Source: Candidatus Marsarchaeota archaeon
GTDB lineage: Archaea > Micrarchaeota > Micrarchaeia > Micrarchaeales > Micrarchaeaceae
Length of the DNA stretch: 64,000 nt
Assembly (NCBI GenBank): GCA_023485295.1
Contig: JAMCZQ010000002.1
Coordinates: 116,567 to 180,566, forward strand
Direction of reading: 5' to 3'
Positions 35,301 to 43,256 of this stretch are shown here, piece after piece. The notes under the pieces were generated by a model. The model saw nothing but the letters and a program-made list of their open reading frames with translations, was not told the origin of the DNA and did not search any database. Made by a program: the position numbers and the translations under genes. How positions within the stretch are numbered: position 1 is the stretch's first letter; every line of letters starts with the position of its first letter.

Positions 35301-35468
35301 CCACATCTGCCCCGGATGCAGGTCGCCAGTCACGTATGGCGGCCCGTCAAGAAAATAGAAAGGCTTTTTGCCCTTGTTCCTCGCACGAAGCTTGCCCAAT
35401 ATGTCATTGTTCCTCCAATAGTCCAGTATCTCAAGTTCATTCGCATTTAGGTCAAGCATAAGCGACAC
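32313..35468 (-). CDS. ileS: Isoleucyl-tRNA synthetase
   Basis: 1051 aa, full length for an archaeal IleRS. It charges tRNA-Ile and edits Val. The class I signature region reads PPYVTGDLHPGQMWVKAIKD, where HIGH is HPGQ. The second motif is REMHKKLGN in place of KMSKS, with the usual following GN. The CP1 editing domain follows at about 170-390 (TTPWTLPANVAVAVNP, GTGLVHIAPGHGLEDYNAG), then the tRNA region with DQLRGWFSG, a zinc-type CxxC (CEKCGERQ; CKKCGSDMQ), and the C-terminal anticodon-binding helices. Both catalytic motifs are non-canonical but occupy the right positions. Confidence 0.96.
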   Translation of the reverse strand: MSLMLDLNANELEILDYWRNNDILGKLRARNKGKKPFYFLDGPPYVTGDLHPGQMWVKAIKDITLRYRRFRGYDVRDMPGYDVHGLPIENKVEKKLELKSKQDIETKIGVESFIKECRAYVDEGIGRMDSDYERFGITLDFAHPYIPYKSSYIEAAWSMFKRISDNGLLYNDTKTTLYCPRCQTPVSQGTMEAEYKEDNDPSIAVTFKVVKNGSNAKIDAEEGSYSLLIWTTTPWTLPANVAVAVNPKELYVLAKFGGRLLIVAKKRTDAVASMLNESAVITGEFYGSELEGLEYANPLEQFVPMQKELRSVHKVICEEGLVTMDEGTGLVHIAPGHGLEDYNAGMRRGLPIFSPVAGNAEYTKEAGKYEHLVVPDEANKAVIADLKQIGALLFNGSITHSYPHCWRCDSKLIFIATPQWFFDIQKVKKKMLAENAKAKWHPDEAKAWQADVLSNSPDWCISRQRYWGIPLPIWICEKCGERQVIGSLEELRESATDKHSVDSLTDLHRPYIDAVELRCKKCGSDMQRVKDVADVWFDSSIAFRASISEESEFQRLFPVDYIIEGKDQLRGWFSGLIKVGVLAYGRCPFKHIGVDGMLLAEDGREMHKKLGNYVPVRELTNIVSADAFRLWSVSHTPWLDMMFSRRELKDAERTISILYNTANLISEYGRLINAYPKWNKTPKKPDDLEDRWIMSRLQSLIIDVTDAYENYESHIAANKIRYFVNEDFSRFYLKVAKKKLLGSSKLLQRSTMQIVGNVLSTVLILAAPIIPFTSEYISLKMLRSAEESVFMEKWPKGKSEYISKELEAEFEIAKSAISAILNAREAERIPLRWPISKATIEAKGASEYNTLLRYSNLIAEYTNSKAVDVKSAQKVGLEAKPQFQKIGPEFKGMANAVAEAIADTEPSEIKKGFESDGSYTLHTKMGPARIRPEHVSLLEFSMSENMKPFEGGYVAIEKELSEGLLEEAMVRELARRIQLERKGMGLKRSDAIEIYIDAESQVGKAIESFSESLKRSLNAKRITLTKEFPESLSPVPVEVMDTSMRVAIRAL

Positions 35469-35536
35469 ACCATTACTTTTATGTTTGCCAGTGTTTAAAG
35501 CGCTTTTGTATAACTGAACTGCACCACTAGCGAGAA

Positions 35537-35755
35537 TCAGGCTGTTGCTGCGCGCGCCACTTGCGTAAACCTTTTAGACTTGTATGCCCTGCGCTTTCGC
35601 ATGTCGCTCCAGCAGCTCTTGCATATGGTAAGCCTGAGCGTCTTTGTAGCAGTCTGCGAGCTCTTTATGCAGCTGTTGCATATTGTCCTGCCGCAGTAGT
35701 CGCATTTGTATTGCTTATAAATTTCTCTCTTGCATCTTTCGCAAAATGTCGTCAT
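35537..35755 (-). CDS. Small zinc-ribbon protein
   Basis: 72 aa with three CxxC pairs: CERCKREIY, CDYCGRTICNSC and ICKSCW. The C-terminus is Lys/Arg-rich (MRKRRAYKSKRFTQ). AAAGGAGAGAC lies just before the ATG as a ribosome-binding site. Probably binds zinc and nucleic acid or the ribosome. It lies upstream of ileS on the same strand but with a 68-bp spacer. Family not identified. Confidence 0.7.
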   Translation of the reverse strand: MTTFCERCKREIYKQYKCDYCGRTICNSCIKSSQTATKTLRLTICKSCWSDMRKRRAYKSKRFTQVARAATA

Positions 35756-36019
35756 TGTCTCTCCTTTTTAAATATGAAAAGCGCCTCTGGCGCTAGCAGG
35801 CGCGCGCACGTTTCAAAAACGCATTTATTGCGCATGCCGTTAAGCTTGTAAACTGATCCTCTTCGTAATGCATGCCTGCCTGTATAACTTTTATGTTAGC
35901 AAAAGCTATATACCTTACATCTGCTCCTTTACCTGTGCAAGATTATTTTTATGGCAAATCGGCAAATTTATATATTATGCGCACATGCAACATAAAGGTT
36001 GCAAGATTGCGGTGAATAT

Positions 36020-37141
36020 ATGCACAAGAACGCCAAAAATGCAGGTTCGGCCGACGCAACCCTTGGCAAAATGATTGCTCTTGGGGCTTATGCCGAGGAC
36101 GAATGGCCTAACGCAATAAAGTTCGATACGAAAAGGGACGCATCCGAATTCCTAATTGGGATGCTGCTCATAGGCGATGAAAAAAGCAGTAGTAAGGCGC
36201 TTAGCGCCATAAGGTCAACCCTCAGCGGCAACTGCCCTGGCGAGGAACGCGAATACTTCATACATGTCGGCACTGCCCTTGCAGAAGGCAATGGCAGGCA
36301 CGCTCAGGCAGCAGGCAAGGGCCTTATGGTCCTAGACTGTGCGCTTGAAGAGGGCAAGAAAAGCGCCTGCGTGCCCTATGCCATGGAAGCCATCAGGGTC
36401 AGGGATTCCGAAGCCATGGGAATAGCGCTGAGGATAGTGTACGAGTACGGCACAGAGGGCCAGAGGCTTCTCGCAAACAATGCTTTGGAAGCAGATCCTT
36501 CTGATGGAAACCTGCTTGCCGTGCATTACCTGAACTACTCGGCTGCAGACAGCTCAAAGGCCCTCGCAGGCTTGCTGGGCAGCAGCAACCCAAAAATAAT
36601 AGAGGCTGCGGCCGACACTATCTATTTTAGCATAGCAAGCATGACTCCGCAGCGTGCCAATGCCCTTTTCATGCCTTCATTGAAAGCATTGAAGGCATGC
36701 AGCGCAGAAGGCTATTCGAAAACCGCGGAAAAGCTCGCAGGTATAGCTTCCACGCTGTATTTTTTCATAGACAAAAAGACAGAATCGCGCAGCATGGAAA
36801 TCGCTTTGGAGCTTGCTGAATCCGATTCGCCTGCCCCTTTTGCCGCAGGCTATGTGCTTGTCGACAGGATGCGGCTCAAGCGCCTAGGGCAGAAGCTGAA
36901 CATGCCGGAAGGCACTGGCAGCAAGATGCTTAAGTTCGAATACTACGAACAGGTATACAGGCTTACAAATTCACATTCAAAAAATCCAGACTCATTATCA
37001 GTATATGAAAGCTACATGGATAGCTTATATGAAATGGTGCGCATGCACGACATCCCTGAATCGCTGTATATTAGAAATATGGCCAGGCTTCGCGAATTGC
37101 GCAGAGGCTCAGGCAAAGAGCTAGACAAAGCGGAGGGCTGA
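36020..37141 (+). CDS. Large alpha-helical orphan protein
   Basis: 373 aa from ATG 36020 (MHKNAKNAGSADATLGK), supported by GGTGA at 36011-36015 and a TATA box AATTTATATATTA at 35966-35978; the longer frame from 35999 is less likely. Composition and spacing suggest helical repeats (for example EGKKSACVPYAMEAIRVRDS; GLLGSSNPKIIEAAADTIYF), like HEAT/TPR-type solenoids. No catalytic motif. The N-terminal NAGSADATL resembles KAGAADAAL at the start of the 294-aa protein at 44203, so the two may share an N-terminal feature. Confidence 0.6.
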   Translation: MHKNAKNAGSADATLGKMIALGAYAEDEWPNAIKFDTKRDASEFLIGMLLIGDEKSSSKALSAIRSTLSGNCPGEEREYFIHVGTALAEGNGRHAQAAGKGLMVLDCALEEGKKSACVPYAMEAIRVRDSEAMGIALRIVYEYGTEGQRLLANNALEADPSDGNLLAVHYLNYSAADSSKALAGLLGSSNPKIIEAAADTIYFSIASMTPQRANALFMPSLKALKACSAEGYSKTAEKLAGIASTLYFFIDKKTESRSMEIALELAESDSPAPFAAGYVLVDRMRLKRLGQKLNMPEGTGSKMLKFEYYEQVYRLTNSHSKNPDSLSVYESYMDSLYEMVRMHDIPESLYIRNMARLRELRRGSGKELDKAEG

Positions 37142-37187
37142 CATTGCAGTGCATGCAGGTTAATGACAGCATGCGCATTTGCAAGCG

Positions 37188-37886
37188 TTACTTCGTGCTG
37201 CTGCATATTTCATAAATAGATTTGAGCCTGTTGAGGGCTATGTTGTCCTTGTAGCAGCTTGTGCTTTCTGCCCCCCTGAGCGATATTCCGATATTGTAGC
37301 GCACATTTGCGCCTACAAGTATCTTGTCTACAGTGTTGATGAACATGGAAATGTACTCCTCGTCTCTGCCCTCATTGGCCATTGCAACAAGCTTCTTGTG
37401 CAATGCTACTGGCGTGTTCGTGGCCTCAGGGCTGTAGAACTTGCTGCTCAGGACTTCTGAATACGTTGCAACCTTGTTGAGCAGGCGTATGCTGCTCCTT
37501 GCAATCCTCGGTTTGTCAATAAATGCGTCTACCAGCTTGATATCGAGATCCAAGAGCTTGCTGTGCGTTCCCTTAAGCCGCCCAATCTCATCTGACAGCA
37601 GCGCGGTGTCCAGCACCTCTATCAAAACGTCAGTATAAGCCCTTCGCAATTCTGCCCGCTCTGCGGTTTCCGAGCTGTTGCATCTTTTGTCCATTTCCTC
37701 AGCAATGTGCTTTATGTTATCATGTTCCTGCCTTATAATGCGCCTTGCTGCCTCTGAGTCGTATTTAGGCATAGCTCCGTCCTTGCTGTACAGCCTTTCA
37801 GCATGCCTCAGGGCGTTGTGCAGCACTATATTCTCATCGTAGCCTCTGTCGCCAAGCAAAGAGCTTTTGCGATGGCTAGTTTCCAT
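37188..37886 (-). CDS. Alpha-helical orphan protein
   Basis: 232 aa, hydrophilic and helical throughout, with charged amphipathic helices (EHDNIKHIAEEMDKRCNSSE; LRRAYTDVLIEVLDTALL). No domain recognised. It is convergent with the 36020 gene and divergent from the MBL-fold hydrolase at 37975. One of several similar orphan helical proteins in this window (36020, 44203, 46166, 50556, 55511). Confidence 0.55.
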   Translation of the reverse strand: METSHRKSSLLGDRGYDENIVLHNALRHAERLYSKDGAMPKYDSEAARRIIRQEHDNIKHIAEEMDKRCNSSETAERAELRRAYTDVLIEVLDTALLSDEIGRLKGTHSKLLDLDIKLVDAFIDKPRIARSSIRLLNKVATYSEVLSSKFYSPEATNTPVALHKKLVAMANEGRDEEYISMFINTVDKILVGANVRYNIGISLRGAESTSCYKDNIALNRLKSIYEICSSTK

Positions 37887-37974
37887 AAAAGAACTAGCAG
37901 ATACAAGATATTTACGGTTTTTGCTTTTGGCAAAAGGGTTTTATTCTTTTAAAGCATATTATGGATGTGATTCT

Positions 37975-38637
37975 ATGGCTAAGTTTACATGGTTGGGGCA
38001 TGCTGCATGGATTGTAGAGGCTTCAGGCAAAAAGATCCTGATAGACCCTTTTATAGACGGCAATCCCTCTTCGCCGGTGAAAAGCAGCGATATCAAAGGC
38101 ATAGACTACGTATTTGTAACCCATAACCACTCAGATCATTTCGGCGATTCCGTCAAAATTGCAAATGCCAACAACGCAAAATTCGTTTCTGTATTTGAGA
38201 CCGCCGAAGAAGCCAAGAGGAAAGGCCTTAAGGAAAGCCTAAGCGTAGGCATGAATGCCGGTACTCTTGTGCCAATAGATAACATCCATGTGGCAATCAC
38301 ATTCGCCTTGCACAGCGGCAATCCTTCCGGCTTTATAATAAAGGCTGGCAATCTCACATTATACCATGCAGGCGACACTGGCCTTTTCAGCGACATGAAG
38401 CTTATCGGCGAGCTTTACAGGCCTGACGTTGCAATGCTGCCAATAGGCGGCTTCTTCACAATGGGGCCGAGGGAAGCTGCAACTGCCGCGCAGTGGCTCG
38501 GCGCCAAGGTGGTATTGCCAATGCACTTCAACACATTCCCTGCTATACGCCAAAGGCCGGAAGAGCTGAAGGAGCTGCTTGCAGGCAAGGCCGAAGTGCC
38601 TATGCTTAAGCCAGGCGAGTCCTATACATACGGATAA
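37975..38637 (+). CDS. Metallo-beta-lactamase-fold hydrolase, UPF0173 family
   Basis: 220 aa from ATG 37975; GGATGTGAT at 37963-37971 serves as its ribosome-binding site. MBL fold: FTWLGHAAWIVEASGKKILI, the zinc motif THNHSDHFGD (HxHxDH), LYHAGDTGLFSDM for the third cluster, and VVLPMHFNTFP at the end. Matches the UPF0173 family of archaeal and bacterial metal-dependent hydrolases with unknown physiological substrate. Length is typical. A frame extension to 37867 is not family-like. Confidence 0.9.
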   Translation: MAKFTWLGHAAWIVEASGKKILIDPFIDGNPSSPVKSSDIKGIDYVFVTHNHSDHFGDSVKIANANNAKFVSVFETAEEAKRKGLKESLSVGMNAGTLVPIDNIHVAITFALHSGNPSGFIIKAGNLTLYHAGDTGLFSDMKLIGELYRPDVAMLPIGGFFTMGPREAATAAQWLGAKVVLPMHFNTFPAIRQRPEELKELLAGKAEVPMLKPGESYTYG

Positions 38638-38715
38638 AGCTCAAAACCAGCATGGTCCTTAATTTTGCAAAAAGCTTGGCAAAGGGCAAACAAGCCGTAC
38701 CACATCAAATTAGAC

Positions 38716-38820
38716 TTAAGCTGTTTACTTTCCTAAATGTGCAGTCTGCAAAATGTATTTAAACACATCAGTTCCATCTTATTGTGAAATACAAATATTT
38801 GGTGGTTGTGATGGGAGGAA
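38716..38820 (+). repeat. Direct repeat unit R1 (promoter, leader and seven-codon ORF start)
   Basis: A 105-bp segment matching 39026-39130 without gaps at exactly 310 bp offset, with about 16 mismatches by eye. It contains TATTTAAA (38756-38763), a 25-nt leader with GGTGG (38801-38805), and ATGGGAGGAA. The ORF closes after six residues (MGGNGT). The segment from the TATA to the ATG is the better conserved half, suggesting a kept promoter/leader. Confidence 0.85.
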
Positions 38821-38842
38821 ATGGAACCTAATTAGTGGATTT

Positions 38843-39024
38843 TTATTTTTCGTTTTCTAGTGACTTTTTATAATAGTTATTGTATATCCAGGTTTTGGTA
38901 ATGTCTACTTTCCTGTAGCCTAATTTACCTATTAAAATGTTTGTTATTATAGAAGATTCGATTTCTATACCGCCAGTATTTCATTTTCTATGAGCTGGTG
39001 GTAGGTGTACTGTGCTGAGCCAGT
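38843..39024 (-). pseudogene. Decayed copy of the 39166-40503 regulator gene
   Basis: On the minus strand this reads GSAQYTYHQLIENEI, then after a junction GIEIESSIITNILIGKLGYR and onward to a stop, matching two separated parts of the intact neighbour (GSAQYTYHQLIENEM and GIEIESSIITDILVGKLGYR). The ~90 residues between them are deleted and the junction shifts the frame; the N-terminal two-thirds is missing. With the flanking direct repeats this shows a tandem duplication of [gene plus downstream unit] followed by deletion in one copy. Confidence 0.88.
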
Positions 39025-39025
39025 T

Positions 39026-39130
39026 TTAAGCTGTTTACTTGCCTAAACACACAGATTGGGAAAAGTATTTAAACACATCAGTTCCATTTTGTTGTGAAAT
39101 ATAAATATTTGGTGATAATGATGGGAGGAA
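39026..39130 (+). repeat. Direct repeat unit R2
   Basis: Second copy of the 105-bp unit (see 38716-38820). TATTTAAA is at 39066-39073. The start here is ATGATGGGAGGAAG, and the ORF stops after seven residues (MMGGSGD). It lies just downstream of the intact minus-strand regulator, in the same position that R1 has relative to the decayed copy. Confidence 0.85.
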
Positions 39131-39165
39131 GTGGGGATTAAATTTTGTATAATTAATGTTTTGTT

Positions 39166-40503
39166 TCATTTTTCTAATAATGCTTTATAGTATTTTCTGT
39201 ATACTCGTGTTTTTTGTGTGTCTATTTTTCTGTAACCTAATTTACCTACTAAAATATCCGTTATTATAGAGGATTCTATTTCAATCCCTTCTGTGATTTT
39301 GTAACTCTGTTTTTCCAGTTCTTCCAAGTCGCCGTTTTTATACAGTGGCGCTATGCGCATTACCCCGTATGGAGAACCTATGTCGCCTTCAAATATGTAC
39401 TTGTTTAACGGAATAGTTTCTGGTTCAAAAATATTGTTTTTGAACCAATCTGTATGCTTTACGTTAAACTTGCCGATTTCAATCTGTTTTGCTATCAATA
39501 CTGCAGTGTCTTTTATGGGTGGGTTGTCCATTGTGAGGGTTATTCTTTCTATCATTTCGTTTTCTATGAGCTGATGATATGTGTACTGCGCCGATCCTGG
39601 CTTCAGGCCGTATTTCTTGTCTATGTCAGAGAAGCTCATCATGCCGTTGCTGTTGAGTTCCTTAAGTGTTGCATACTCCCTTAGGAATATCTGCTCTGGC
39701 TTCTTCCTTGGCTGCTCTTTGCTCCTGTGCCAGACCTTCTCTTTCATTAGATCGAAAAACTCTTCCCTTAACGGCACATACCCTATTCCCTGCGTAAAAT
39801 AGCTAGAATACCATATCCCTGGGCATTCGGCAAGCGCTTTGCTGGACCTCAGCGCGTACACCATGTTTTCCGCTGCGCCAGGGTCTGAAGCAAGGAAGAA
39901 CATGAAGAAGTCGTATGCGCCCCTTGTTAGGAATGCAAGCTGTATGTGATTTTCATCTTCTATTATCTTTTTAAGCGCATCCACATCAGGCCGTTTGCCT
40001 GTGAATTTTGCCACTGCGAAGAATCTGAAAAAGCCAAACTTGTTAAGGAATACGTGTTCTATGGTATAATGTATCCCGTATTTTTGCTCTATCTTTTTTA
40101 TCCAGTATTCTGTCTTTGCATATGAAAGCCCTACCTTGTTTGCAATGCTTGATACGCCCTGCCTCGGGTCAGTGCTTATCTCCTTTAATATTGGAATCTC
40201 ATAAGCGCTTTCAATATATTCAGCATTCTTTTGTGCTTCTGCCTTCTTTAGCATGCTTATGTATTCATCAAGCGTTTTTATGCCTTTCAGGTATGCGCGC
40301 TTCCTAACGGGCTCTGAAAATTGCCCATTCGGCTCTATCTTGCCTATGAATAAAGAGATTTTCCTGTTCTGCCTTCTTGAAGGATCCCATTTTGAAGAAG
40401 TTTCGAAGATATATGTGCTCCCGTCGTTGCGCTTTTTTAACTCTATGTGGTGCCTGTGGGTTTTTTTAAGCGATTCTATTATCGCTTTAACGTTTTCTTC
40501 CAA
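39166..40503 (-). CDS. Transposase-N-term-like / Lrp-like DNA-binding protein
   Basis: 445 aa, TTG start at 40503. Residues about 15-60 (HIELKKRNDGSTYIFETSSK, then RKISLFIGKIEPNGQFSEP) resemble the N-terminus of IS4/IS1634-type transposases, but no DDE catalytic core follows. Residues about 100-240 look like an Lrp/AsnC unit: a winged helix (DPRQGVSSIANKVGLSYAKT) and a RAM-like domain (FFRFFAVAKFTGKRPDVDAL; YDFFMFFLASDPGAAENM). A further winged-helix-like segment lies at about 280-330 (SFSDIDKKYGLKPGSAQYTY). Likely a DNA-binding regulator. A decayed tandem copy lies downstream. AT-rich compared with the rest of the window. Confidence 0.7.
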   Translation of the reverse strand: MEENVKAIIESLKKTHRHHIELKKRNDGSTYIFETSSKWDPSRRQNRKISLFIGKIEPNGQFSEPVRKRAYLKGIKTLDEYISMLKKAEAQKNAEYIESAYEIPILKEISTDPRQGVSSIANKVGLSYAKTEYWIKKIEQKYGIHYTIEHVFLNKFGFFRFFAVAKFTGKRPDVDALKKIIEDENHIQLAFLTRGAYDFFMFFLASDPGAAENMVYALRSSKALAECPGIWYSSYFTQGIGYVPLREEFFDLMKEKVWHRSKEQPRKKPEQIFLREYATLKELNSNGMMSFSDIDKKYGLKPGSAQYTYHQLIENEMIERITLTMDNPPIKDTAVLIAKQIEIGKFNVKHTDWFKNNIFEPETIPLNKYIFEGDIGSPYGVMRIAPLYKNGDLEELEKQSYKITEGIEIESSIITDILVGKLGYRKIDTQKTRVYRKYYKALLEK

Positions 40504-40850
40504 AAACTCCCCTTTATTGTTGTTATATTCTATATACTAATATTTAAACATTTTGTAATTTTATTTTATTAATACATATTGCTGGAAATGCCATAATTAT
40601 ATATACTAATCACCTATTTTATTATAATCAATATCTAATTTCCAGTATATGTCTATATATCAGGTTTAATTTCTACATAAAGCTATTTATAAAAGCTTGC
40701 CCATAATACTAATCAAGGATGTTTGCCCGGGGATAAAAATGCAAGAAAGCAATTTTGCTTTATGTGCTCTGTTTCTTAATACCCTACCCACCTATACCCC
40801 GGCATCGTCCGACATATCCTATTAAACACTGTAACTAGAGATGAGAATGT
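40504..40850. other. AT-rich intergenic region
   Basis: A long AT-rich spacer between the divergent regulator (40503) and the small ORF at 40851. It holds TATA-like runs on both strands (for example TTATATATACTAATC near 40597-40611, and TTTAAATATTAG on the minus strand near 40544) and a short hairpin AAAGCAA-TT-TTGCTTT around 40746-40761. No convincing gene or RNA was seen. Confidence 0.5.
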
Positions 40851-40958
40851 ATGTTTGGGTTTGGAAGGAAAAGCGAAAAAGCGGGCAATGACAATAGGCC
40901 CATAAAAGTAATTAGGATATCTGAAAACAGCTGGCAGATCGTTTACGCTGATGAATAA
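40851..40958 (+). CDS. Possible 35-aa protein
   Basis: ATG 40851 to TAA 40958, starting MFGFGRKSEKAGNDNRPIKV and ending in ENSWQIVYADE. It lies 12 nt before the Lrp-domain gene, on the same strand, preceded by GAGATGAGA as a weak ribosome-binding site. The sequence looks protein-like rather than random, but it is short and unsupported by a family. Confidence 0.4.
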   Translation: MFGFGRKSEKAGNDNRPIKVIRISENSWQIVYADE

Positions 40959-40970
40959 AAGGGTGGAATC

Positions 40971-41321
40971 ATGGATAAGCAAAACTCAAAGGCTAGCGCA
41001 CGCGCTGCGAAGCAGCGCAAAATGCATGTGAAGGATCCCAAAAAGTTCTTCATGGTTAAAAGGAACGGCAAGACCTATCACAAGTTTTTCCTGATAAAGC
41101 CAAAGCAGGGGATGGACCTGAACGCTCTTGCAAACGACCTCGCTTCGCTTCCAGATGTCTTGGAAGTATATGCAACAGAGGGCCCGATAGGCTTCATGGT
41201 AAAGGCGCGTTTTGACGGAGAGAAAGAGCCTGAGGAAGTCGCTAATTACATAAAGAAGAACGTTTCAAAGGATTACGGCACTCTTGTGAGTTACATAAAC
41301 TTCAAAAGGTGCAGCAAATGA
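40971..41321 (+). CDS. Stand-alone Lrp/AsnC ligand-domain (RAM-like) protein
   Basis: 116 aa. A very basic N-terminus (about 1-25, ASARAAKQRKMHVKDPKKFF) precedes an ACT/RAM-like domain (about 26-112: KTYHKFFLIKPKQGMDLNAL, DVLEVYATEGPIGFMVKARF, DYGTLVSYINFKRC), as in the C-terminal half of Lrp/AsnC regulators. The winged-helix DNA-binding half is absent. Such proteins can pair with full-length Lrp members. Its stop overlaps the next start as ATGA, so they are co-translated. Confidence 0.72.
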   Translation: MDKQNSKASARAAKQRKMHVKDPKKFFMVKRNGKTYHKFFLIKPKQGMDLNALANDLASLPDVLEVYATEGPIGFMVKARFDGEKEPEEVANYIKKNVSKDYGTLVSYINFKRCSK

Positions 41322-41614
41322 AGATAGCGCATTGGTACTACAAGCACTTCAACAACGAAAAGCTCATTGAAGAGCTTTCAAAGCCGGTTGAAGGCGAATA
41401 CGTGGTATTGAAAGAGGGCAACATGCTAACGCGGGTAAAGAAAGAAGAGCTTGCCGAATACATAAACCACCTAAAGGAGGTAGGAAATTACTATCTTGAC
41501 AGGTACGAGCAGTGCAAGAAGGATTACGGCCATCTTATAAAAACTGAAAAGCCTTGCGCTGCAAACATCAACGCATGCAATGGCTCCAACAGCATTAATG
41601 CAGAAAGCAAATAG
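41318..41614 (+). CDS. Hypothetical protein coupled to Lrp-domain gene
   Basis: 98 aa from ATG 41318, which overlaps the stop of the previous gene and has AGGTG at 41307-41311 as its ribosome-binding site; the GTG at 41309 is less likely. It begins WYYKHFNNEKLIEELSKPVE, has a small beta segment (GEYVVLKEGNMLTRVKKEE), then a helix, and ends in a low-complexity Asn/Ser tail. No family recognised. Confidence 0.55.
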   Translation: MKIAHWYYKHFNNEKLIEELSKPVEGEYVVLKEGNMLTRVKKEELAEYINHLKEVGNYYLDRYEQCKKDYGHLIKTEKPCAANINACNGSNSINAESK

Positions 41615-41648
41615 CCAGGGATTTGTACCGCTAATCCGCAGTTTATTG

Positions 41649-43238
41649 CTAAATGCCTGCCAAGCTTGGGAAAAGCGATGGCTTCTCTTCCTTGAGGTTA
41701 AGCGAATTGTAGAATTCCACCCTGATCCTGTTCTTGCTCCTTAGCTTTGCCTTGTAGAACGGAATATAGAATACAGAATACGATTCAAGGGCGCACCCCG
41801 GATAATTGCTTGCGACTATGCCCTCTGCATTCTTTGAATCAATATCAAGAAGCCTGCCTTCAGGCATGGCCTTTGCTGTTTCTGGCAGCTTGATTTTGCC
41901 AAGGGAAAGCGGCACTGCTGTATAAGCCTTGCCGTTGAATGCTGCTAGCGACATGCCCTCGAGCTTCATCAGCGCCCTTTCCGCGTTTTCTATGCTGATT
42001 CCGCAATCCTTTGCAAGCTTCTCGCTGCTTGCGCGCCCGCGCCTCCTCAATGCGGCAAGCAATGCAGCTTCTGCTCTTGTGAGCCTGGGCAGCTTCTTCC
42101 TTGCATACTTGCGTACGCTTATGCCGTTTCCTATAGACACTTCGCGCATGTCTCTGTCATAGACCGCGTCCGCTTCATAAAATTCGGATCCTTTGCCATG
42201 CGGCACCATTACCTTGATATGCAGGAACGGCACATATATCGTTTCTATGGACTCCAGCGAATAGCCAGGCCTATGCGCCAGCCTGGATATCGGATTCTTG
42301 CTTGAGGCAAGCTTTTCTTCAAGCTCGCGCCTGCTGTGCAAGTTTGACAGCACGCTTATCTCTTCTGGCTGCGCGCGCTCATGCAGTCGCGCCTGCCCAT
42401 GCAAAGCAGGTGCGGCATGCTGCGCACGCTTAAGCTGCGCGATTATCTCGCCTGCGCTGATGCCTCCTATGCTGCTGCTGTTTATCGATGGGGTTCCGCC
42501 AGCATGCTCTACGCTCCTTGCCTTTACCTTGAAAGCCTGCTCGATGCCAATGCCGAAGGGCAGGAATTCCCCTGTGCCAAGGCGCGCAACCTCTTCCATG
42601 CGTTTTCTATTTTGGAGCAGTATGCTTATGCTTTCGAAATCGTTTTCAAGCGTAAGCCTGCCTATGAAGCCGTATGAGCATTGCGCAAGCACGTTCTTGC
42701 TTATGTTTGCAGGCCTCTGCGTTGCCACTATAAGGCCTATGCCGCGCTTCCTGCCCCTTACGCTTATTTCCTCAATTATGTTTATGCTTTTCTTCACAAC
42801 CTGGGGCGCGAATTTGTCCGCTTCTTCTATTACGACAAGGTAGGGCTTTCTGATGCCCTCTTCAGCATTGTACAGCGCTTCTAGGGCTTTGTATACTTCT
42901 GCCTGTGCCTCCTGCAACTCTGACACGTCCATTATTACCGCCTTTGAAGCAAGAACGCTGCGCCTGAAAAGCTCTTCATAGTCGACATCGAAGCCTATGC
43001 TTGCGTTTTCGCCTTTGCCAACGACTATCAGGCCGAACTGCTTGCCTATGTTCGTATACTCGCCTTCCGTATCAACAAGCAGGAAAGGCAGCCCAAGCTT
43101 AGTGAGCTCCTCAGCAAATACGCCGACAAGGAATGATTTTCCGGAGCCGCTCTGACCTATTATGCAGCACCTGCCAGTCACAACCTTCTGCGCGTCTATG
43201 TCTACTCCCTCTCCAATATTCACGATCATTTCAAGCAT
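41649..43238 (-). CDS. HerA-like ATPase
   Basis: 529 aa. HerA/FtsK-type P-loop ATPase: Walker A GQSGSGKSFLVGVFAEEL near residues 28-45, a strand with KAVIMDVSELQEAQAEV, Walker B PYLVVIEEADKFAPQ, and the following VRGRKRGIGLIVATQRPANI with the sensor/arginine region. An N-terminal beta segment (about 1-22) resembles the HAS-barrel edge. The C-terminal part (about 320-529) includes a winged-helix-like stretch (RRGRASSEKLAKDCGISIEN). Could act in DNA end-processing as HerA does with NurA, but no nurA or rad50/mre11 neighbour is in view, and this looks like the divergent DUF87 subgroup. Confidence 0.85.
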   Translation of the reverse strand: MLEMIVNIGEGVDIDAQKVVTGRCCIIGQSGSGKSFLVGVFAEELTKLGLPFLLVDTEGEYTNIGKQFGLIVVGKGENASIGFDVDYEELFRRSVLASKAVIMDVSELQEAQAEVYKALEALYNAEEGIRKPYLVVIEEADKFAPQVVKKSINIIEEISVRGRKRGIGLIVATQRPANISKNVLAQCSYGFIGRLTLENDFESISILLQNRKRMEEVARLGTGEFLPFGIGIEQAFKVKARSVEHAGGTPSINSSSIGGISAGEIIAQLKRAQHAAPALHGQARLHERAQPEEISVLSNLHSRRELEEKLASSKNPISRLAHRPGYSLESIETIYVPFLHIKVMVPHGKGSEFYEADAVYDRDMREVSIGNGISVRKYARKKLPRLTRAEAALLAALRRRGRASSEKLAKDCGISIENAERALMKLEGMSLAAFNGKAYTAVPLSLGKIKLPETAKAMPEGRLLDIDSKNAEGIVASNYPGCALESYSVFYIPFYKAKLRSKNRIRVEFYNSLNLKEEKPSLFPSLAGI

Positions 43239-43256
43239 CCCGTGCCATTCATCGCA

